Translations under genes and position numbers: made by a program
In this document: positions 1 through 7,417 of the stretch, piece by piece
Position numbering within the stretch: position 1 is the stretch's first letter
Layout of the letters: each line of letters starts with the position of its first letter
NCBI GenBank assembly: GCA_019239955.1
Contig: JAFAZD010000252.1
Span: 1-32,009 of the forward strand
From: Armatimonadota bacterium
GTDB taxonomy: Bacteria > Armatimonadota > Armatimonadia > Armatimonadales > Capsulimonadaceae
Direction of reading: 5' to 3'
Length of the DNA stretch: 32,009 nt
The notes under the pieces: generated by a model
Database searches by the model: none
What the model was told of the DNA's origin: nothing
The model's input: only the letters and a program-made list of their open reading frames with translations

Positions 1-143
1 GCCGTTCGTGTGGGGCGGCAAGCGCCAGGCCCGGCGAGAGCGGGCGCGGCAGCGGCGGCACGCGCTGGGCGGCTCCGGCGCCTGCACGCTCCGGCCCGTG
101 CGGCGGTCCAGGCCGAAAGGCTACGCCCATGACAAGTGACCCA

Positions 144-1403
144 CTAGAGACCGAAGTTCAGCGACAGGTCGGCGGCGGCGCGCTGCTGCGGGTCCGTGCC
201 AGCGGCGGCATTGAAGCGCAGGGGGCCGAAGTTCAGCCCCAGGCCGTACACGAATCGGTCGTTGTCGTAGCCGATCCGGGGGACGACGTATTTGAACGCC
301 GTGTATTCCGCGCCGACGTGGAACGTGTGTCCCCCGCCGTTCTCGCCGCCGATGTTGTGGACCTCGCCGACCAGGCGAGCGCCGTAGGCCGAGGCCCCCG
401 CGCCCAGGTCCACCTCCGGGTGGAGGCTGAAGTTGAAATTGGCGGGCGCCGTGTCCTGAAAGCCCGCGCTGGCGTTGTTGATGTTCTTGGCGAGGCTGAA
501 GGACGGGCTGAGGATGTGGCGCACGACGAGCGCGCCCTGGACGGCGACGGGGGGCGCGCCCGGGGCGGGCGAGACGGTCAGAGTCGGGGAGATGTAGCCG
601 GCGTCCAAGTCGAACTGCTGGCTGTTGACCTCCCCGAAGGCGGCGCCCGTGATGCTGCCGCCGGTCTGAGTCGCGTTCTCCGTGGCGTTGTCGTTGAAGC
701 CCGCGTAGTCGGCGCGCACGATCTTGGGCGTCAGTCCGACCGTGCCAGCGTTGTTCGGCAGCAGGTACGCGACCGGAATGCCGATGCTGGTCAGTCCCAC
801 CGCGCCGCCATTGATCGTGATGTTGCGGCTCCCATCGCCCAGCGTCTGTGCGGTGATCCGTGCGTCGGCGCTGACGCCGCCGTAGGCGACCGCGCCGAAA
901 CTGAGGCCGTGCAGGTGGATCACGCTGAGCAGCCCGCCGCCGCTGCCGCCGATGCCCGCGGAAACGCTGCCGGTCAGGCGCGCTGGCGAGGCGCCGCTCG
1001 CGCCGGCGGCCGTGGCGAAGTTGTACACGTCGTTGAACGCCCCCTGCGCGCCCTGGAGGTTGTTGGGGTTGTTGGGGTTGTTGTTGATCTGGTCGCGCAG
1101 GGTCTTCAGCCGGTCCACCAGTTTGGTGACGTCGCCGATGTTGATGTTGCTGGTCTGCCCCTCGGCGGCCAGGCCCAGGCCGGCGGCCTGCCGGGCCTGC
1201 GCGGCGGCGGCCGGGTTGAAGATGACGCCGTAGGAGTCATCGCCCAGCAGCAGGTACGAGCCGCCCAGGCCGAGGGCGTGGGCGCTGGGGCGTATGTTGG
1301 TCTTGTCGATGTCGCCGGGGACGACCTGGGCGTGTCCCGGCCTCACGCCGCCGAGCATGGCGAGGCCACCCAGGCCCGCGACGAGCAGAGTTCTGTTCCG
1401 CAT
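144..1403 (-). CDS. Outer-membrane beta-barrel-like conserved hypothetical protein with signal peptide
   Basis: ORF 144..1562(-). Internal Met MRNRTLLVAGLGGLAMLGGVRPGHAQ gives a proper signal peptide, so the start is set at 1403. 'SYLLLGDDSYGVIFNPAAAAQA' resembles PorV/FadL-like barrels. The C-terminus is Gly/Asn/Phe-rich and ends in a terminal aromatic region. Confidence 0.7.
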   Translation of the reverse strand: MRNRTLLVAGLGGLAMLGGVRPGHAQVVPGDIDKTNIRPSAHALGLGGSYLLLGDDSYGVIFNPAAAAQARQAAGLGLAAEGQTSNINIGDVTKLVDRLKTLRDQINNNPNNPNNLQGAQGAFNDVYNFATAAGASGASPARLTGSVSAGIGGSGGGLLSVIHLHGLSFGAVAYGGVSADARITAQTLGDGSRNITINGGAVGLTSIGIPVAYLLPNNAGTVGLTPKIVRADYAGFNDNATENATQTGGSITGAAFGEVNSQQFDLDAGYISPTLTVSPAPGAPPVAVQGALVVRHILSPSFSLAKNINNASAGFQDTAPANFNFSLHPEVDLGAGASAYGARLVGEVHNIGGENGGGHTFHVGAEYTAFKYVVPRIGYDNDRFVYGLGLNFGPLRFNAAAGTDPQQRAAADLSLNFGL

Positions 1404-1560
1404 TCTGATGGGATGATCTTTCTGTGGTTGCTTGAGCCTAAACACTGCTGATTTTACCACAGAAGGCTGGTTTCCCACAGGACAAATTTCTGTGACGGCA
1501 TTCCTGAGCGCTCCATGCTCGGCTGTGACGTTTTTCACGCGCCGCCGGTGGAGTCGGCAC

Positions 1561-1599
1561 AAAGAAGCCCCGCCGACATTTGGCCGGCGGGGCTTCTTT
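1561..1599. terminator. Strong hairpin terminator, probably bidirectional, downstream of ssb
   Basis: AAAGAAGCCCCGCCG-acatttgg-CCGGCGGGGCTTCTTT is a near-perfect inverted repeat with A/T-rich ends, immediately 3' of the ssb stop. Confidence 0.8.
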
Positions 1600-1610
1600 C
1601 CGAGGAACTT

Positions 1611-2192
1611 CTAGCTGTCCGCGAAGGGGTCGTCCATGTCGTCCTCGGGTGGGGGGGCCTGGTAGCGGCTGCCGCCGGACGGGGCGGAGTTGCCGGGGCG
1701 ACGGCTGGGGGCCGGAGCGGGTGCGGCGGCGCGGGCGGCGGGGGCCTCACGCGCGGGCGCGGGCTCGCGGGCGGGGGCGGACTCGTCGTGGAAGTCGTCG
1801 TGCTGGCCGCCGCCACGGCCATAGCCGCCTCCGCCGTTGCCGCCGCCCTCGCCGGCCTCCTTGGGCCGGTCCAGCGACTTGAGGTTGTCCACGACGATCT
1901 CCGTGTCGCGTCGCTTCTGGCCGTTGTGCTCGTACTCGCGCACCTGGAGACGGCCCTCGACCATCACAAGACGGCCCTTGCCGAGATAGTTGGCGACGTA
2001 CTCCGCCGACTGCCGCCAGGCAACGATCGAGAAGAAGTCGGCCTGCTTCTCCTGGCCGCTCTGGCGCGCCTCGGCGGACATGGGACGGTTGACCGCCATC
2101 CGGAACTGGGTGACGGCGATGCCGCTGGGGGTGTACTTCAGCTCGGGGTCGCTGGCGAGGCGGCCGATGAGAATCACGCGGTTGTAGTCCAT
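1611..2192 (-). CDS. ssb: Single-stranded DNA-binding protein
   Basis: MDYNRVILIGRLASDPELKYTPSGIAVTQFRMAVNR OB-fold, low-complexity linker and acidic C-terminal tip DDPFADS. Confidence 0.97.
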   Translation of the reverse strand: MDYNRVILIGRLASDPELKYTPSGIAVTQFRMAVNRPMSAEARQSGQEKQADFFSIVAWRQSAEYVANYLGKGRLVMVEGRLQVREYEHNGQKRRDTEIVVDNLKSLDRPKEAGEGGGNGGGGYGRGGGQHDDFHDESAPAREPAPAREAPAARAAAPAPAPSRRPGNSAPSGGSRYQAPPPEDDMDDPFADS

Positions 2193-2254
2193 GGTCTCAA
2201 ATCTCCTTACACCAAGTCAGTGTCTCACTACTCGTCGGATCAAAGTGCCGCGCG

Positions 2255-2674
2255 TCACGCGGCGGTCGTGGCCGCCTCGGGTGCGGCCATCTCGGCGGCG
2301 TCCAGTTGGGAGCCGGCGGTCTGCGCGGCGGGAGCGGCCACCTGAGCGGCGGGGGCGGCCGGCGCGCCGTCCTCGTCCAGCCGGACGATCAGGGAGCGAA
2401 TCTGGTCCTCGCTGATCTGGAAGATGCGGCGCAGCTCGGCCTCCACGTTGGCCTGGCCGGTGAACTGCATCACCACGTAAATCCCCTCGGTGCGGCCCTT
2501 GACCTCGTAGGCCAGCTTGCGGCGCTCCCAGACATCAATCTTCTGCACCTGGCCGCCGTTGGACTCGACCAGTCCCTTGTAGCGGCCGGTGACGGCCGCG
2601 ATCTGCTCCTCGCCGGAGTCGGGGTCCAGGATGTAGACCGCCTCGTAAGGGCGCGTGATGGCGATGGATGGCAT
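2255..2674 (-). CDS. rpsF: 30S ribosomal protein S6
   Basis: MPSIAITRPYEAVYILDPDSGEEQ...KIDVWERRKLAYEVKGRTEGIYVVMQF...LIVRLDE. Start set at 2674 because of the strong SD GGGAGGAAAACT-ATG. Confidence 0.96.
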   Translation of the reverse strand: MPSIAITRPYEAVYILDPDSGEEQIAAVTGRYKGLVESNGGQVQKIDVWERRKLAYEVKGRTEGIYVVMQFTGQANVEAELRRIFQISEDQIRSLIVRLDEDGAPAAPAAQVAAPAAQTAGSQLDAAEMAAPEAATTAA

Positions 2675-2705
2675 AGTTTTCCTCCCTATGGGCAATGGGT
2701 TGAGG

Positions 2706-2735
2706 CCCCGGCGTGGCTGCCATGATGAGCCGGGG
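2706..2735 (-). ncRNA. Hairpin in the rpsF 5' leader (candidate r-protein autoregulatory element)
   Basis: CCCCGGC (2706-2712) / GCCGGGG (2729-2735) 7-bp stem between the predicted promoter and the rpsF SD. Confidence 0.35.
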
Positions 2736-2784
2736 CAGAGAGGAACGAAACCGTCGGAAAACGTCCTCGTTCAGCAATCGGACT

Positions 2785-2790
2785 ATTATA
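2785..2790 (-). promoter_or_regulatory. -10 element of the rpsF-ssb promoter
   Basis: Minus-strand TATAAT (plus ATTATA). A weak TTGTTT -35 lies about 18 bp upstream and overlaps the preceding terminator's T-tract. Confidence 0.55.
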
Positions 2791-2803
2791 GCACGGCGGG
2801 CCG

Positions 2804-2853
2804 GCAAAAAACAATGGCCCCCGGCCTCCGATTCCGGCGGAGGCGGGGGCCGA
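2804..2853 (-). terminator. Rho-independent terminator of the phosphatase / PEP-CTERM transcription unit
   Basis: GGCCCCC-g-GCCTCCG attccgg CGGAGGC-GGGGGCC stem followed on the minus strand by attgttttttgcc. Confidence 0.7.
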
Positions 2854-2869
2854 GGAGCGACGACGACGA

Positions 2870-3448
2870 TCAGCGCACATGCCGGCGACGCAGGCCGGCG
2901 ACGCAGAGCAGCCCGAGGCCGGCGGCAAGCAGGGCCATCGTGCCGGATTCGGGGACGGTGGAGTTCGGCACGCCGTTCGCGTTGTAGGTCTGGATGATTG
3001 AAAACCCATAGTTCTGACCGTTGGTCAGGTTGGTCGCCGTCGCGGTGATCACGAACGGCAGTGGGTTCTGCGTGTTCGGGTCAATCAGCACATTCTGCGG
3101 CTGTGGCCCGAACGGCAGGGCGAACGTGTTCGGGAGGTTCAGTCCGCTGCCCGTGTCCGACTGGATGGTCTGGCCGGGGTTCAGAGCCAGGGGCGTGATT
3201 CCGTCCAGAAAGGTCGTCGTACTCAACGCCAGGGTCGGGTTGGAGAGCAGGGACTCGTTGATCGTCAGGTTGGACAGCGGAAAGCTGAACGGGTCGGTGA
3301 TGGTCATCTGCTCGATGTAGCCGTTGGTGCCGGGCGGGAAGCTGTACGTGTACGGGAGGGGCAGGGTCGCGGCCCGGGTCGGCGCCGTCAGGAGCGGCAG
3401 GCCGAGCGCGAGGCCGGCCGCCGCGAAGCTTTTCATCAGGGAGCGCAT
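2870..3448 (-). CDS. PEP-CTERM sorting-domain protein
   Basis: N-terminal signal MRSLMKSFAAAGLALGLPLLTAPTRA. C-terminal VPESGTMALLAAGLGLLCVAGLRRRHVR matches the PEP-CTERM pattern (VPES, TM helix, Arg cluster). Confidence 0.85.
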   Translation of the reverse strand: MRSLMKSFAAAGLALGLPLLTAPTRAATLPLPYTYSFPPGTNGYIEQMTITDPFSFPLSNLTINESLLSNPTLALSTTTFLDGITPLALNPGQTIQSDTGSGLNLPNTFALPFGPQPQNVLIDPNTQNPLPFVITATATNLTNGQNYGFSIIQTYNANGVPNSTVPESGTMALLAAGLGLLCVAGLRRRHVR

Positions 3449-3475
3449 GGAACGGGTTCCTTTTTTGGGTTTGGG

Positions 3476-5311
3476 TCAGAAGCCGGGCAGGGTCTGGGTG
3501 CCCTGCGCCTGCACGGCCGTCAGGCTCTGCGGGTTGAGGCCCAGCAGCTTCAGGATGGTCGGCGCCACCTGGGTCGTGTGGACCTGCACGGGATTGGAGG
3601 TGCCGGGGGCGGTCACGCCGGCGCCGGCGACCAGCAGGGCGACATTGGTGTCGTCGGACGTGAAGCCGCCATGCTCGGCGACTTTCTTGCCCGATCCCGA
3701 GTAGATGACGCCCGGGTAGGGCTGGGCGATGATGTCCGGCGTCCGCGGGTCCGTCGCTGGGTTGTCAAAAGAGAACTGCATCAGCGGCCCGTACAGCATC
3801 GTCTGGATGGCGTCCTGAGTCCGGTCCATGGTCAGCTTGAGGACGGCGGACATGGTGTTGGCGCCGGGCTGGAGCCACATCAGCGAGATGTCGTCCTCGA
3901 TGCCGTGCGCGACGTAGGTGTGTCCGAGGTCGCCGAAGGGGGACTGCGTGACGGGACCGACCGGGGATTTGGTCGTGCCGCCGGCCATCATCCGCAGCGT
4001 GTTGATGTTGATCGGCGACTGGCCGTGCTTGGCGGTGACGATGATCGTGGTGCTGCTGAGCAGGCCCTGGCTCTGGAGTTCGGCGTAAAACTTGCCCAGG
4101 CGATTGTCGATGTAGCTCAGGGCGCTGCTGAGCAGCGGGCCGGGCGTGCCGTTGGCGCCGGTATAGCCGCCCGTCATGGGGGTGGTCGCGCTGTAGAAGG
4201 CGTCGGTCGCCGCGCCGGCCACCGGGGCCGGCTCCTTGGTGAGTTTCTCCCCGACGCTGACGGCCTGGAAGTTCATGGCGAAGATCGACGGCACAGGTTC
4301 CGTCGTCGTCCCGGTGTGGTCCTTGCCGTCGATCTCGTTCAGGATGGCCCGGACCTTCAGGTCGTCGTAGGCCTCGACGTTGAGGATGCTGCTGGTGCCG
4401 GTGCTCTTGCCGGCGGTGAAGTTCGAGTCGGCCAGGGTCGTGGCCGAGGCGGTGGTGGGGTCCACGACCTCCATCAGCCCGCGGGAGTCCAGCAGGGGAC
4501 TGTTCCCGTTGGCCGGATTAGGGACCACGGCGAGGTAGGCGGCGATCTCCGGGCTGTAGTAGTCATTGACGCCCGGCCCGTACTTGTCGGGACCGTTGGC
4601 GATCGTGTACGCGGCGGCGTGCTTGTCGCTGAAGGCGGTGTACAGGCCTGAGGCGTGGGCGACCTGGAAGATGGTGTTGTTGCGCCCGAAGTTGTTGGGG
4701 GTGACGGGGAGGTTGTTGTTGTTCGGGTCGCGCGGGACGCGGGTGGGGTCCAGGACCGCGCCGCCGTTCAGGCTCGCGCCGCCGTCCAGGTGCTGGAAGT
4801 CGTACTCGATGAACTCGTCGTACTCGGCTTGGGTGCCGGTGATGGCGATGCCCGCGGCGAAGGTGGGGGCGTTCATGCCGACGTAGTCGAAGGAGCCGGG
4901 GCCGCCGCTGGTCGGGTCGATGCCCTGGACGAAGCCCTGGTTGGTCGGCGGCAGGTAGGAGCGGTCGTAGCCGACGTCATAGTAGACGCCCTCGGTGACG
5001 GGGTCGCCGCCCGTCAGCAGCGCCATCGTGCCGGGGAACGAGTCCGACGGGCGCGTGGTGGCGGCGTTGGGGTAGATGACGCCCTTGCCGGCAAGAAACG
5101 CCAACGTCGAGGTCGGATTGTTCTGGATGTAGTAGGCGAGATCGGAGGCATGCAGGCCGTCCACGCTGATCAGCAGGACGTGAGCAGCGGGCGCGACGGT
5201 GACGGCGCGAACCTGAGCAGGGGACGCGGGCCGGGCGGGCGGCTGCGCGTGGCTGGCCGAGGCCAGCAAGGCGAGGCCGAGCGCGGCGGGCAGGGCGGGG
5301 CGAAGTTTCAC
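3476..5311 (-). CDS. Alkaline-phosphatase-superfamily protein (type I phosphodiesterase/nucleotide pyrophosphatase-like)
   Basis: Signal peptide plus VLLISVDGLHASDLAYYIQN, PSDSFPGTMALLTGGDPVTEGVYYD, TAKHGQSPI and AEHGGFTSDDTNVALLVAG motifs. Confidence 0.88.
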   Translation of the reverse strand: MKLRPALPAALGLALLASASHAQPPARPASPAQVRAVTVAPAAHVLLISVDGLHASDLAYYIQNNPTSTLAFLAGKGVIYPNAATTRPSDSFPGTMALLTGGDPVTEGVYYDVGYDRSYLPPTNQGFVQGIDPTSGGPGSFDYVGMNAPTFAAGIAITGTQAEYDEFIEYDFQHLDGGASLNGGAVLDPTRVPRDPNNNNLPVTPNNFGRNNTIFQVAHASGLYTAFSDKHAAAYTIANGPDKYGPGVNDYYSPEIAAYLAVVPNPANGNSPLLDSRGLMEVVDPTTASATTLADSNFTAGKSTGTSSILNVEAYDDLKVRAILNEIDGKDHTGTTTEPVPSIFAMNFQAVSVGEKLTKEPAPVAGAATDAFYSATTPMTGGYTGANGTPGPLLSSALSYIDNRLGKFYAELQSQGLLSSTTIIVTAKHGQSPININTLRMMAGGTTKSPVGPVTQSPFGDLGHTYVAHGIEDDISLMWLQPGANTMSAVLKLTMDRTQDAIQTMLYGPLMQFSFDNPATDPRTPDIIAQPYPGVIYSGSGKKVAEHGGFTSDDTNVALLVAGAGVTAPGTSNPVQVHTTQVAPTILKLLGLNPQSLTAVQAQGTQTLPGF

Positions 5312-5342
5312 GGTGTCCTCCAGGGAACGATGCTTCCCCGAA

Positions 5343-5348
5343 ATAGTA
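5343..5348 (-). promoter_or_regulatory. -10 element for the phosphatase-like gene
   Basis: Minus-strand TACTAT, about 32 nt upstream of the ATG. Confidence 0.4.
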
Positions 5349-5369
5349 CCTGTGCCCGCCCGCCTGTTT

Positions 5370-5410
5370 CCGTTAACGAACTGTTAAATCGCGGTTAAAT
5401 TTGGGTTAAG
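5370..5410 (-). promoter_or_regulatory. Pho-box-like array of 4 direct repeats with 11-bp period
   Basis: Minus strand: CTTAACCC aaa TTTAACCG cga TTTAACAG ttc GTTAACGG. On plus, GTTAA starts at 5372, 5383, 5394 and 5405. Confidence 0.75.
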
Positions 5411-5416
5411 AAGGCA

Positions 5417-7252
5417 TCAGCGGCGCTGCGCCAGCAGGATGCAGGCGTCATCGGCGAGGGGGCCGCTGGCGAAGGCGCGCGCGCCGTCGAGGATGGACCG
5501 GCTGATCTCGCCGACGGAACCGCAGTCGCGGCACGCCCGCGCGAGGCGCTTGAGGCCGTCCAGGCCGAGCAGGGGCCCGCCGGGGCGGCGCGCCTCGGTG
5601 ATGCCGTCGGTCGCCATTAGCAGCATCCCGCCGGGGGGAAGGCGGAACGTCGTCTCCCGGTACCTCTGGCCCGGCGACACGCCCAGGATCAGGCCGCTGC
5701 CCAGGCCGACCTCCTGAATCGCGTCGCTCTCCGCGTCCGGGGGCGGCAGCGCCAGCAGCGGCTCGGACCCGGCGGAGGTGTACGTGACCTCGCCGGTATT
5801 CGGCTCAATGAGGGCCAGGGCGAGCACGACCATGTTGGTGTTGCCCCAGTCGTCCTGCCGCTGGGCCTCGCAGACGAAGTCATTCAGGCGGGCCAGGGCG
5901 CGCCCCGGCTGGGGCGTCTCGCGCAGGAAGGCGCGCAGGGCGAATTTGATCTCGGTGGTGTGGGTCGCCGCGCTCAGGCCCTTGCCGGACACGTCCCCGA
6001 CCACCAGCGCGACCTTGCCGCTGTCCACCGTGAAGGCGTCGAAGAAGTCCCCGCCGACCCTGGCCTCGTCGGAGGCGGCCTTGTAGAGCGTGGAGACGGC
6101 CAGGCCGGGGAAGGCGTTCTCGGAGACGGTCTGCAGCAGTGCGGTCTGCAGGGCGTCGGCGATGCGACGGGTCCGGTCCAGGTCCCGCCCCTGTGCCAGC
6201 TCGGCCCGCTTACGCTCCGTGATGTCCCGGACGACGACGCCCACCCCTGTCGCCTCGCCCATGGTCGGCACCGGGTAGTAGGAGACCAGGAAGTGGCGTA
6301 TCTCGCCGGGATAGGCCGGGGACTCGCCGGAAAGGTCCTGGTCCAGCACGGCCTCGCCCGCGAGGGCGCGCCGGCACAGCGGCTCCCGGGCCCGCCAGGC
6401 GTCCGCCCCGATCACGTCGGCGGGGCGTCGCCCCTGGTGCGCCTCGGCCGGGAGGCCGTTGAGCCGGGCCAGGGCAGGGTTGACCCGCACGTAACGCAGG
6501 TCGCGGTCCAGCAGGGCGAAGCCGACGGGGGCGGCGGACAGCAGCGCCTCCACCAGCGCGGCCTGCTCCCGGCTGCGGCGCTCGGCGGCCTCCAGCTCCG
6601 CCGTGCGCTCCTGGACGCGCCTTTCCAGCTCGGCGTTCATCTGCTGGAGGCGCGCCTCCCAGTTCTTGCGCTCGGTGATGTCGCGCACCAGCCAGCGCAG
6701 GCCGATCGGGGCGCCGTCCCGCCCCCGCACGGCGCTGACGGAGAGGGCGGCGGGGAGGGCGGCCCCCCGGCGCGGACGCAGCACTACCTCCCACTCGGCC
6801 CGAGCATCCTCTTGCTGCATCTGTCTTAGACGGGAGCGGAAGTCCTGGCGGGATTCCAGCGTAACGTAGGCGGCCAGCGGCTTACGCGCCAGGTGCCGGG
6901 ACTGGATGCCCAGCAGCCTGCCGGCGGCCCGGTTGGCCTCCAGAATCCTGCCGTCTATATTGGTGACGAGGTAGGCGTCGGGCGCGGAGTCGAACAGGTC
7001 CTGATACCGCCGGTGCTCCTCCTCGACCGCCAGGCGCGTCCTGCCCAGCTCCTCGTTCTGCGCGTGCAGCTCCTCCTCGGCGACGCGCAGCTCCTCCAGG
7101 GAGATGCCGAGCTCCTGAAGCGAATCCGCCAACAGGCCGCCCCGCTGCGCTCCCTCCTCCCCGACCAAGTCGCGGAGGTCGGCCATGCGCGCGTGCGCGT
7201 CAGTGATCTCTTCGGTGAACGGTTTCAAGTTCATGCCCATGGTCTTGTTCAT
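5417..7252 (-). CDS. PAS-PAS sensor with PP2C/SpoIIE-type phosphatase domain
   Basis: Two PAS domains (YQDLFDSAPDAYLVTNIDGRILEANRAA; VRDITERKxxE) and a SpoIIE domain (ARVGGDFFDAF, VALVVGDVSGKGLSAA, GGMLLMATDGITEAR). Confidence 0.92.
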   Translation of the reverse strand: MNKTMGMNLKPFTEEITDAHARMADLRDLVGEEGAQRGGLLADSLQELGISLEELRVAEEELHAQNEELGRTRLAVEEEHRRYQDLFDSAPDAYLVTNIDGRILEANRAAGRLLGIQSRHLARKPLAAYVTLESRQDFRSRLRQMQQEDARAEWEVVLRPRRGAALPAALSVSAVRGRDGAPIGLRWLVRDITERKNWEARLQQMNAELERRVQERTAELEAAERRSREQAALVEALLSAAPVGFALLDRDLRYVRVNPALARLNGLPAEAHQGRRPADVIGADAWRAREPLCRRALAGEAVLDQDLSGESPAYPGEIRHFLVSYYPVPTMGEATGVGVVVRDITERKRAELAQGRDLDRTRRIADALQTALLQTVSENAFPGLAVSTLYKAASDEARVGGDFFDAFTVDSGKVALVVGDVSGKGLSAATHTTEIKFALRAFLRETPQPGRALARLNDFVCEAQRQDDWGNTNMVVLALALIEPNTGEVTYTSAGSEPLLALPPPDAESDAIQEVGLGSGLILGVSPGQRYRETTFRLPPGGMLLMATDGITEARRPGGPLLGLDGLKRLARACRDCGSVGEISRSILDGARAFASGPLADDACILLAQRR

Positions 7253-7290
7253 GGTTTTTGCCGGCTTTCTGGGGCAGGGCGGATCTCCTG

Positions 7291-7335
7291 CGTATGGCGA
7301 AGAGGCGTATGGCGAAGAGGCGTATGGCGAAGAGG
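7291..7335. repeat. 15-bp minisatellite, 3 exact copies
   Basis: CGTATGGCGAAGAGG x3 (7291, 7306, 7321), in the gap between the CheR-like and SpoIIE-like genes. Confidence 0.95.
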
Positions 7336-7417
7336 CCTATTTTTGGTTTACCCGCCTGGGCCTCACGGTTAAACATGACGATTCCCATTCCGAGCGAACG
7401 CCGATCTCAGGCCGCCG

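Noticed and set aside
2-139. Open plus-strand frame at the window edge ([24 protein letters not shown]...KGYAHDK stop)
   Set aside because: Could be the tail of a gene starting before the window, but 45 residues of Arg-rich sequence with no recognisable domain is not enough to call.
1060-1090. GTTGTTGGGG microsatellite-like tract in the first CDS
   Set aside because: Short Asn/Pro codon run (NNNPNNPNN) inside a supported protein; too short to be more than a linker.
129-1451. Long plus-strand ORF (440 aa) opposite the outer-membrane gene
   Set aside because: Low-complexity V/A/G/R-rich translation antisense to a well-supported CDS with signal peptide; typical shadow ORF of high-GC DNA. The same applies to 3578..4651+, 5960..6829+, 8018..9412+, 9213..10376+, 11183..12184+, 12150..13595-, 15690..16799-, 17461..18489-, 25048..26016+, 27953..29047+ and 30575..31645+.
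7290-7340. 15-mer repeat resembles part of the lacZ-alpha/pUC sequence (CCTCTTCGC..TACGCC)
   Set aside because: Only a short partial similarity, and the unit repeats exactly three times; no sign of vector contamination in the flanks.
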